A stretch of 64,000 nt of DNA from Hypericibacter adhaerens. Lineage in GTDB: Bacteria; Pseudomonadota; Alphaproteobacteria; Dongiales; Dongiaceae. Shown here in pieces: positions 1 to 7,039 of this stretch (its first letter is position 1; every line of letters starts with the position of its first letter). The notes under the pieces are model-generated. The model saw only the letters and a list, made by a program, of their open reading frames with translations, was not told the origin of the DNA and ran no database searches. The translations under genes were made by a program, and so were the position numbers. Location: contig NZ_CP042582.1 in assembly GCF_008728835.1 (NCBI RefSeq), positions 1,612,001 through 1,676,000 of the forward strand, in the 5' to 3' direction.

Positions 1-12
1 TTGACCTGAATC

Positions 13-45
13 AAAAGGGCCCGCGACGCGGTGACGCGCGGGCCC
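13..45 (-). terminator. Rho-independent terminator of the DsbA-like gene
   Basis: Arms GGGCCCGCG (17-25) and CGCGGGCCC (37-45) pair perfectly around an 11-nt loop. Read on the minus strand the hairpin is followed by TTTT (complement of 13-16). It lies just downstream of the stop of the minus-strand DsbA-like gene. A 13-bp tandem duplication (AAGGCGGAAACGG, twice, about 48-73) sits between hairpin and gene. Confidence 0.7.
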
Positions 46-90
46 GGAAGGCGGAAACGGAAGGCGGAAACGGATCGGTGGGCGCGCGGC

Positions 91-843
91 TCAGCCTTGC
101 TGGCGCGCCTGCTCGATGAGCTGCTTCATCTGGTCGACCGAGATGGCGCCGCCGACGAAGTGGGCGCCGAAGAAGAAGGCCGGCGTGCCGTCGATGTTGA
201 GTGTCTGGGCCAGGTTATGCACCTGCTGGAGCTGCTCCATGACGGCCGGATCGTCCATGTCCGTCTTGAGCCGCTCGATGTCGAGGCCGACGGATTGCGC
301 CGTGGCCATGATCTCTTCGTCGGTCAGCTCGCCCTTCTGCGCGATCAGGGCCTCGTGCATCTCGCGATACTTGCCTTGCCGTTGCGCGGCCAGCGCCGCG
401 CGCGACGCCACCAGCGATTCCGGCCCCAGGATCGGGAACTCCTTGTAGACGATCCTCAGATCGGGATCGCCCGCCAGCAGGCTGGCGATGTCGGGTGCCA
501 CGCGCTTGCAGTAGGGGCAGCGATAGTCGAAGAACTCGACGATGGTGACGCTGGCATTCGCCGGCCCCACGCTGGGGCTGTTCGGGTCGGCATAGATCGC
601 GTCCTTGTTGGCGGCTACCGCCGCCATCCGGGCGCTGTCGCTGGCGGCCTGGCGCTGCTGGTCGAGCGCCTGGAGCGCGCCGACGACGAGCTGAGGCTCG
701 GCCGTCAGCGTGTCGCGGACGATCTGGCGAAGGGCCGCCTCGTCGGGCAGCGCGCCGCCGTGGAGCCCCAGCCCCAGCACGACCGCCAGGGCGGCGGCGG
801 CACCGATCGCGGCAGACAGAATGGCCAAGCCAACCAGACGCAT
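91..843 (-). CDS. DsbA-family thiol:disulfide oxidoreductase, membrane-anchored or secreted
   Basis: A 250-residue protein with an N-terminal hydrophobic segment (about residues 3-27) and a C-terminal thioredoxin-like DsbA domain. The redox motif CPYC (C109, C112) follows a typical 'VEFFDYRCPYCK' context, and the cis-proline loop appears as 'IDGTPAFFF'. Members of this BdbD/Com1-like group oxidise or isomerise disulfides of exported proteins. The start at 843 is chosen because TTTGGAG lies 9 nt upstream; an ATG 36 nt further upstream is in frame but has no such site. It lies downstream of, and co-oriented with, the M48 protease, so both may belong to one envelope quality-control unit. The physiological partner is unknown. 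Confidence 0.9.
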   Translation of the reverse strand: MRLVGLAILSAAIGAAAALAVVLGLGLHGGALPDEAALRQIVRDTLTAEPQLVVGALQALDQQRQAASDSARMAAVAANKDAIYADPNSPSVGPANASVTIVEFFDYRCPYCKRVAPDIASLLAGDPDLRIVYKEFPILGPESLVASRAALAAQRQGKYREMHEALIAQKGELTDEEIMATAQSVGLDIERLKTDMDDPAVMEQLQQVHNLAQTLNIDGTPAFFFGAHFVGGAISVDQMKQLIEQARQQG

Positions 844-994
844 CGACGGCGAACTCCAAAGCGGTGAAACGGGAAGCAAGGGGGAAGGCGGCGGATTATC
901 GGCGGTGCGCCGATCTCAAGGCAACCCCGAAGCGTTCCGGAGACGATCACGGTCCTGCGAGAACGGGATCGTTCCCTGGGGCCGGCCCTGGCGG

Positions 995-2338
995 TCAGTC
1001 ATCGTCCTGCCCGATCTGGAACAGGATATCCTCGGCCCGAAGCGCGCCCGGGGATCCCGGGGACAGGCCGTCCTGCGCGCGGCGCGCATATTCCTTGGCC
1101 TTCTTGTTGTCGCCCTGCAGCATCGCGATCTCGGCCTGGGCCAGCGCCACCATCGGCAGCTGGTCGTTGCGTCCGTAGGCGACCGTCAGGAACCGCCAGC
1201 CCTGGATATTGCGGGGCTCGAGACCGGTCGCGACCTCGAGATGCTGGATGGCCTCGGCATTGTCGTCCTTCTGATTCATCTCGATCAGGCTCTGCGCCAG
1301 GCCGATCCGGAGCAGGGGCGAATCCGGCCTGAGCTTGACCGCCAGCCGATAGGCGGCGATCGAATCGGCGGTGCGGCCGTTCTCGAACAGCATCTGGCCC
1401 TTGAGCTCCTTGAGGAAGGCGTTGTCGGGCTCTTCCTGGATGAGGAGATCGATCGCCGGCACGGCCTTGGTCATGTCGGCGGCACGATACCAGGCGATGG
1501 CGCGCGCATAGCGCGCGGCGAAGCTGTTGTCGCTGTCCGGATAGGCCTTCAGCACCTGCTCGAGTGGCGTGGTGAACCCCAGGATCTTGGCGCGGATGCG
1601 GCGCTGCTCCTCCTCGAGCTGCGGGTTGAGCGGCGCGTTGGTGTAAGGCGACGTCGCCATGTATTGCTGGATGTGGGCCATGCGCTGCTGCGTCAGCGGA
1701 TGGGTCTGCAGGAACGGATTGGGGTTACCCAGCCCCGTCAGCACCGAATCCTTCTGCAGGATGTCGAACATCTCGTACATGCCGCGCGCCGACTGGCCGG
1801 TGGCATCGAGGAATCCGAGGCCGGCCGCATCGGCCGACGCTTCCTGGGTGCGCGTGAACTGCAGCATCTGGGTCGCCGCCAGCGCGGGGCCGGTGGCGAC
1901 GCCGGCGCCGGCCACACCCGGCTGGCCGGACGCGATGCCGGCACCGATGCCGAGCACCATGGCGACGATGGCCTCGATCGTGGCGGCCCGCTGCACGTCC
2001 TTCGTTCGCACCAGATGGCCGCCGGCGATATGGCCGGTCTCGTGCGCGATCACCCCGATCACCTGGTTGGCGGTCTGGGCCCGCATCAGGAGGCCGGTAT
2101 GGAGAAAAAGATTCATGCCGCCCGCGACGAACGCGTTGATGCGCGGGTCATTGACGATATAGATATGGACGGATGCAGGGTCGATGCCGGCCGCCTGGAA
2201 GATGGGCGCGGTATAATCATGCAGATAGGATTCGATCTCGGCGTCGCGGATCAGGCCTGGACCCGCGGCTGCCGCCACGGCCGGCGCGAATGCGAGCCAG
2301 GCCGCCGCCAGTATCGCTAACGATCTCGGGAACCGCAT
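995..2338 (-). CDS. M48 family metalloprotease with C-terminal TPR region (BepA/YfgC-like)
   Basis: About 447 residues: a Sec signal peptide (residues 1-25), an M48 peptidase domain with the zinc motif HETGH (H99, E100, H103), then a helical TPR-like C-terminal half with repeated 'A-x-Y-x-A-x-x-L' patterns. Family knowledge: BepA-type proteins are periplasmic proteases/chaperones acting on outer-membrane proteins such as LptD. Two ATGs (2338 and 2347) are possible; AAGG 11 nt before 2338 favours that start. The 5' end lies within 50 bp of the divergent gamma-glutamyltransferase-like gene, so the two share a very compact promoter region. Confidence 0.9.
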   Translation of the reverse strand: MRFPRSLAILAAAWLAFAPAVAAAAGPGLIRDAEIESYLHDYTAPIFQAAGIDPASVHIYIVNDPRINAFVAGGMNLFLHTGLLMRAQTANQVIGVIAHETGHIAGGHLVRTKDVQRAATIEAIVAMVLGIGAGIASGQPGVAGAGVATGPALAATQMLQFTRTQEASADAAGLGFLDATGQSARGMYEMFDILQKDSVLTGLGNPNPFLQTHPLTQQRMAHIQQYMATSPYTNAPLNPQLEEEQRRIRAKILGFTTPLEQVLKAYPDSDNSFAARYARAIAWYRAADMTKAVPAIDLLIQEEPDNAFLKELKGQMLFENGRTADSIAAYRLAVKLRPDSPLLRIGLAQSLIEMNQKDDNAEAIQHLEVATGLEPRNIQGWRFLTVAYGRNDQLPMVALAQAEIAMLQGDNKKAKEYARRAQDGLSPGSPGALRAEDILFQIGQDDD

Positions 2339-2387
2339 GATGCGCATGACCTTATCTGACGGAGCGGCAAATGGGAACCTCCGGGCC

Positions 2388-3998
2388 GTGCGGCAACGGG
2401 TCCTGAAAAGTGCCGGAAATGTGGCGATTGCGGCCATCGCGGCCCTTTCGCTCGCGGCCTGCGAGCCGGACAAGCCGCTGGGGACGATCGGCAATGTCAC
2501 CGGCTTTGCGGGGGCCGCGGTCGCCGACGAGCCGCGCGCGGCGGTGGTGGCCCGTGACGTGCTTTCGGCCGGCGGCAGTGCCGCCGATGCCGCGGTTGCG
2601 CTCTATTTCGCCCTGTCCGTAACCATGCCGTCGACGGCGGCGATTGGCGGGGGCGGGATCTGCATCGTGCACGATGCCGGGAAGAAGACCACGGAGGTTC
2701 TCGATTTCCTGCCGCGGGCCGCACCCGACGGCCGCGTGGCGGTGCCGCTCGCCGTGCGCGGCATGGCGGCGCTGCAGGCGCGTTATGGAAAGCTGCGCTG
2801 GGAGCAGTTGCTGGGGCCGGCGGAGCAGATGGCGCGCCTCGGCACGCCCACCAGCCGGGCGCTGGCGCGCGAGCTGGTGACGGCGGCGGATCGGCTGAGC
2901 CAGGACCCCGAGATGGCGCGCATCTTCCTGCGCGCGGACGGGACGCCGCTGCAGGAAGGCGATCCTTTGCGCCAGGAGCAGCTGGGCGCCGTGCTGACGC
3001 AGCTGCGCATCAAGGGAGCCGGCGAGTTCTATACGGGCCCGCTCGCTCACATAATCGCCGACGCGGCGCAATCGCTGGGTGCGCCCCTGACCGTCGAGAC
3101 GCTGCGCAACGCGAAGCCGGAGTTCAAGCCCGCGCTGGAGATCCCGTTCGGCAATCAGACGATTTACCTGGCGCCGCCCCCGGCGGCGGGCGGTGTCGTC
3201 TTCGGGCAGCTGGTCGAAATGATGACCGACGTGCATGACTTCGCCGACACGCCCGAGAGCGAACGGCCGCATCTGGTCGCCGAGGCGACCGAGCGCGCCT
3301 TCATCGACCGGGCGAGCTGGATGCAGCCGGACGGCAGCACCGAGGCCGACGCCGCCAGCCTCGTCAGCGAGGACCACGCGGAGAAGCTGATGCAGGGCTA
3401 CGACAAGGCCCATGCGACACCGGCCGCGTCGCTGGGCGCGTTCACGCCCGTTCCGGAGAATCCCTGGGCTGCGGGCTTCGTCACGGCCGATGCCGACGGC
3501 AACGCGGTCGCCTGCAACGTGACGATGAACAATCTCTTCGGCGCGGGACGCATGGCGCCCGGCACCGGCATTCTCCTGGCACCGGCGCCCAACGACCGCG
3601 GTGCCGGTTATCGGGCGCTGGGGCCCGTCCTGATGGCCAACAAGGCGAATGGCGGGTTCCTGTTTGCCGGCGCCGCTTCGGGGGGCGAGACGGCGCCGAG
3701 CGCCCTGGCGCAGGTCTTCGTCCGCGCGGCCGATGCCCAGCAGTCGCTCGCCGACGCGGTCGCCGCGCCGCGTTTCCACCACAACGGCGCGCCGGACGTC
3801 GTCTATACCGAATCGCTGGATCGGGGCAGCGGTCCCGCCGCCCTGACCCAGCGCGGCCATGAGACGAAGGAGATCGACATCATCGGGCGCGTCAACGCGA
3901 TCTGGTGCCCGAAATCGATGCAGTCGGATTCGTCGAGCTGCAGCGCCGTTGCCGATCCGCGCGCCTATGGCCTGGCGGTGGTCCAGACCGGAAAGTGA
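2388..3998 (+). CDS. Gamma-glutamyltransferase-like lipoprotein lacking the catalytic threonine
   Basis: A GGT-fold Ntn-hydrolase homologue (about 536 residues) beginning with a lipoprotein signal (lipobox LAAC, Cys about residue 25). Family landmarks are present: 'GGSAADAAVA' and 'IGGGG' near the N-terminus, 'DGNAV', 'GTGILL', 'APRFHH' and a C-terminal 'ADPR'. In active GGTs the autoprocessing and catalytic site reads Thr-Thr-His before 'xxVVDxDGNAV'; here it reads Ala361-Ala362-Gly363 (3468-3476). It therefore probably neither self-cleaves nor transfers glutamyl groups and may act as a binding or scaffolding protein. A GTG start at 2388 gives a normal signal length; in-frame ATGs at 2337 and 2346 would add up to 17 residues and overlap the divergent gene. 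Confidence 0.8.
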   Translation: MRQRVLKSAGNVAIAAIAALSLAACEPDKPLGTIGNVTGFAGAAVADEPRAAVVARDVLSAGGSAADAAVALYFALSVTMPSTAAIGGGGICIVHDAGKKTTEVLDFLPRAAPDGRVAVPLAVRGMAALQARYGKLRWEQLLGPAEQMARLGTPTSRALARELVTAADRLSQDPEMARIFLRADGTPLQEGDPLRQEQLGAVLTQLRIKGAGEFYTGPLAHIIADAAQSLGAPLTVETLRNAKPEFKPALEIPFGNQTIYLAPPPAAGGVVFGQLVEMMTDVHDFADTPESERPHLVAEATERAFIDRASWMQPDGSTEADAASLVSEDHAEKLMQGYDKAHATPAASLGAFTPVPENPWAAGFVTADADGNAVACNVTMNNLFGAGRMAPGTGILLAPAPNDRGAGYRALGPVLMANKANGGFLFAGAASGGETAPSALAQVFVRAADAQQSLADAVAAPRFHHNGAPDVVYTESLDRGSGPAALTQRGHETKEIDIIGRVNAIWCPKSMQSDSSSCSAVADPRAYGLAVVQTGK

Positions 3999-4010
3999 CG
4001 AGGGCGGACC

Positions 4011-5159
4011 ATGGCCTACAAGGTTGCGCATCGCGGAAAGGTGCCGCCCTTCATCGCCATGGAAGTGCTGCGCCATGCCAACGAGCGCGCCGCGGCGGGG
4101 CATGACGTCCTCCATCTCGAGATCGGGCAGCCGGGCTCGGGCGCGCCGCGCACGGTAATCGAGGCCGCGCACCGGGCTCTCGACCAGGAGACCCTGGGCT
4201 ATACCGAGGCGCTGGGCCTGCCGGTCTTGCGCCAGCGCATCGCGCGGCATTATGCCGAGGCCTACCGTGCCGCCCTCGATTGGAAACGCGTCGTCATCAC
4301 CACCGGGTCGTCGGGCGGCTTCCTGCTGGCCTTCCTCTCGGCCTTCGATGCGGGCGACCGCATCGCGCTGGCCAGCCCCGGCTATCCGGCCTATCGCAAC
4401 ATCCTGACCGCCCTCGGGCTCGAGCCGGTCGAGCTCGAGGTGGGGCCCGAGCATCGCTTCCAGCCGACGCCGGAACTGCTGTCGCGGCTGAAGCACCCGC
4501 CGGACGGGCTGATCGTGGCGAGCCCCTCCAATCCCTGCGGCACCATGCTCGACCGCGCGCATTTCGAGGCGCTGTTGCGCTATTGCCGCGCCCACGGCAT
4601 CCGCGTGGTGTCCGACGAGATCTATCACGGCATCACCTACGGCACGGCCGCCACCTCGGCGACCGAGCTCGAGCCCGAGGCCATCGTCATCAACAGCTTC
4701 TCGAAATATTACGCCATGACCGGCTGGCGCCTGGGCTGGATGGTGGTGCCGGCGAGCCTGCTGCGCTCGGTCGAGAGCCTGGCGCAGAATCTCTTCGTCT
4801 CGCCCCAGGCCCTGCCGCAGCATGCGGCGCGCGTGGCGTTCGACGCCAAGCCCGAGCTCGATGCCAAGGTGGCGCATTATGCGGAGAACCGCGCGCTCCT
4901 GCTGCGCGAGCTGCCCAAGGCGGGCTTCGACCGGCTGGCGCCCGCCGACGGCGCCTTCTACCTCTTCGCCGATATCGGCCATCTGACCAACGACAGCACC
5001 AGCTTCTGCGAGCAGATGCTGGATCAGACCGGCGTGGCCGCCACGCCCGGCGTCGATTTCGATCCGGCGCGCGGCCACCGCTTCCTGCGCTTCTCCTTCG
5101 CCGGCAGCAGCGAGCACATCGCCGCGGCCGCCCGCCGGCTCGTCGCCTGGCGGCGATAA
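4011..5159 (+). CDS. Class I/II pyridoxal-phosphate aminotransferase
   Basis: 382 residues with the fold-type I landmarks: 'SPSNPCGT' (PLP/substrate contact), 'SDEIYHGI' (Asp and Tyr contacting the cofactor) and 'SFSKYYAMTGWRLGW', whose Ser-x-x-Lys carries the Schiff-base lysine and whose Arg contacts phosphate. The sequence resembles AspC/AatA-type aspartate or aromatic aminotransferases of subgroup I-gamma. The exact amino-donor specificity cannot be read from sequence. The gene starts 12 bp after the GGT-like lipoprotein and is followed 21 bp later by the SDR-DoxX gene, so these are probably co-transcribed. The ATG at 4011 is preceded by a purine-rich GAGGGCGGA. Confidence 0.92.
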   Translation: MAYKVAHRGKVPPFIAMEVLRHANERAAAGHDVLHLEIGQPGSGAPRTVIEAAHRALDQETLGYTEALGLPVLRQRIARHYAEAYRAALDWKRVVITTGSSGGFLLAFLSAFDAGDRIALASPGYPAYRNILTALGLEPVELEVGPEHRFQPTPELLSRLKHPPDGLIVASPSNPCGTMLDRAHFEALLRYCRAHGIRVVSDEIYHGITYGTAATSATELEPEAIVINSFSKYYAMTGWRLGWMVVPASLLRSVESLAQNLFVSPQALPQHAARVAFDAKPELDAKVAHYAENRALLLRELPKAGFDRLAPADGAFYLFADIGHLTNDSTSFCEQMLDQTGVAATPGVDFDPARGHRFLRFSFAGSSEHIAAAARRLVAWRR

Positions 5160-5180
5160 CGGGGGCGGTGCCGGAGCCCG

Positions 5181-6473
5181 ATGCGCGTCCTCGTCCTCGG
5201 TGCTTACGGATTGATCGGAACCTACGTATCGCTCCGCCTGGTGGCGGACGGGCACGAGGTGGCGGGACTGGGACGGCGTACGGCCCAGGCGGCCCGGCGG
5301 CTGCCGGGGCTTCGTTGGATCGCGGGCGATCTCCGCGCCATGACCCGGGTGGAAAGCTGGGTCGAGCCGCTGCGCGGTATCGATGCGGTGATCAATTGTG
5401 CCGGCGTTCTCCAGGACGGGCCGAACGACAAGGTCGCCGCTGTCCAGACCGACGCCGCCCTGGCCTTGTTTCGGGCCTGCGAGGAGAGCGGTGTTCGGCG
5501 TGTCGTCCATTTCTCGGCACCGCCTTCGGGCTCGGGAACGCCGTTCGAAACGACAAAACGACAAGCCGATCGGGCCTTGGCGGACTCGAGCCTGGATTGG
5601 CTGATCTTGCGGCCGGCATTGGTGCTGGCACCCCAGGCTTATGGCGGCACGGCCTTGCTGCGTGGCCTGGCCGCTTTGCCTTTCTGGCGACCCCGCATCG
5701 CGGGTGCCGGGCTGCTTCACGTCGTCAGCGTCTTCGACCTCGCCGAGACGGTCTCTCGCGCGATCGCCACGCCGGCCCTGACCCGGCGGGCCTATGACCT
5801 CGCCCATCCCGCGTCAATCTCGCTCGACGATCTCACGCGTGCCTTTCGCGGCTGGTTGGGCCTGGCGCCCGTCGCCAGCGGGCGGCTGCCGGGATGGCTC
5901 ACGGCGGCGGTCGGCCGGCTTGCCGATCTTGCCGGATGGCTCGGCTGGCGCAGCCCGGCGCGAACGACGGCACTCGGCGAATTGCGGCAGGGCATCGCCG
6001 TGAAGCCGGAGCCTTGGATAGCGGATATCCTGTCTCACCCGGTTTCGCTGGAGCAGTTCCTCATCGCCCATCCCGCCACCGTGCAGGAACGACGGTTTGC
6101 GGCCGGCTATTTCCTGAAGCCGCTGGGCTTGGTGGCGCTGGCTTTCTTCTGGGTGGCGACGGGCGTTCTCGGGCTCACGGCCGCTCGCGGCGAGGCGGTC
6201 GAGGCGCTGTTGCGGGGTGGGCTGCCGGACGGATTGGCGCCGGCGGCGGTCGTGGCCGGCAGCGTCATCGATATCGCGCTTGGCTGCGCCCTGCTGGTCG
6301 CGCGCACGGCGCGGCCGGCCCTGATCGGCATGATCCTGGTGAGCGCGATCTATCTGGTCGTCGCGACGGTCCTGATGCCGGGGCTCTGGCTCGATCCTTT
6401 CGGCGCGCTGCTCAAGATCGTCCCCTCGATCGTCGCCGCCCTGGCCATGCTGGCCTTGCTGCCTGACCGATGA
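5181..6473 (+). CDS. SDR-family NAD(P)-binding protein fused to a DoxX-like membrane domain
   Basis: 430 residues in two parts. Residues 1 to about 300 form a Rossmann fold of the atypical SDR/NmrA type with the dinucleotide motif GAYGLIG at residues 7-13. Residues about 310-430 contain four hydrophobic helices resembling DoxX-like proteins ('FFWVATGVLGL', 'SVIDIALGCALL', and others). Such fusions are annotated as SDR plus DoxX-like, substrate unknown. The stop overlaps the start of the downstream DUF2269 gene (ATGA), indicating translational coupling, and both products are predicted to be in the membrane. A nucleotide-dependent quinone or lipid reductase is possible, but that is inference. 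Confidence 0.88.
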   Translation: MRVLVLGAYGLIGTYVSLRLVADGHEVAGLGRRTAQAARRLPGLRWIAGDLRAMTRVESWVEPLRGIDAVINCAGVLQDGPNDKVAAVQTDAALALFRACEESGVRRVVHFSAPPSGSGTPFETTKRQADRALADSSLDWLILRPALVLAPQAYGGTALLRGLAALPFWRPRIAGAGLLHVVSVFDLAETVSRAIATPALTRRAYDLAHPASISLDDLTRAFRGWLGLAPVASGRLPGWLTAAVGRLADLAGWLGWRSPARTTALGELRQGIAVKPEPWIADILSHPVSLEQFLIAHPATVQERRFAAGYFLKPLGLVALAFFWVATGVLGLTAARGEAVEALLRGGLPDGLAPAAVVAGSVIDIALGCALLVARTARPALIGMILVSAIYLVVATVLMPGLWLDPFGALLKIVPSIVAALAMLALLPDR

Positions 6474-6955
6474 TGGAGCCCCTGATCATCCTGAAGCTCC
6501 TGCATGTCGTGGGGGCGGCGGTCATCCTGGGGACGGGGGCGGGGATCGCCTTCTTCATGGTGATGGCCGACCGGAGCGGCGATACGCGAACCGTCGCGCA
6601 TGTCGCCGGCACCGTCGTGGTTGCGGATTTCGTCTTCACGGCGTCCGCCGTGCTGCTGCAGCCCGTGACCGGCCTTCTGCTGGCGAGAGAGAGCGGCTAT
6701 CCGCTCGACCAGGGCTGGATCCTGGTGTCGGTCGCGCTTTATCTGCTGGTCGGCGCCTGCTGGCTGCCCGTCGTTTGGATCCAGATCCGGCTGCGCCGCA
6801 TCGCGCGGAAAGCCGCCGCCGAAGGGACGCCGCTCCCGCCGCGCTATCGCCGGCTCTACAGGCTCTGGTTCTGCCTGGGTTTCCCGGCCTTCGCCGGCGT
6901 CGTCGCCATCATCTGGCTCATGTTGGCGAAACCGGATTTTGCCGGCTCCCTCTAA
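6470..6955 (+). CDS. DUF2269 family integral membrane protein
   Basis: 161 residues with four predicted transmembrane segments. The features 'LKLLHVVGAAVILGTGAGIA', a central 'VVVADFVFT' segment and 'CWLPVVWIQIRLR' match the DUF2269 family, whose function is unknown. It overlaps the upstream SDR-DoxX gene by 4 bp (start 6470, upstream stop ends 6473), so the two are likely translated together. A second ATG directly follows the first. The gene ends 18 bp before a strong hairpin shared with the convergent RNase E gene. Confidence 0.88.
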   Translation: MMEPLIILKLLHVVGAAVILGTGAGIAFFMVMADRSGDTRTVAHVAGTVVVADFVFTASAVLLQPVTGLLLARESGYPLDQGWILVSVALYLLVGACWLPVVWIQIRLRRIARKAAAEGTPLPPRYRRLYRLWFCLGFPAFAGVVAIIWLMLAKPDFAGSL

Positions 6956-6973
6956 ACCAACGCCGCAAATGAA

Positions 6974-7007
6974 ATCCCCGATCCGGCCGATGGGCCGGAT
7001 CGGGGAT
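6974..7007. terminator. Bidirectional terminator between DUF2269 and rne
   Basis: A perfect 15-bp stem: ATCCCCGATCCGGCC at 6974-6988 pairs with 6993-7007 around a GATG loop. It lies between two convergent genes. The plus side continues with GTTT and the minus side with TTTC, so it can serve both, although neither T tract is long. Confidence 0.75.
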
Positions 7008-7039
7008 GTTTCAACCTCCCGGGATGTCGCCGGAAGCGC

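Noticed and set aside
2352-5807. An 1151-codon open frame on the minus strand
   Set aside because: It is antisense to the GGT-like lipoprotein, the aminotransferase and the start of the SDR gene, has no domain, and has the composition of a GC-rich shadow frame.
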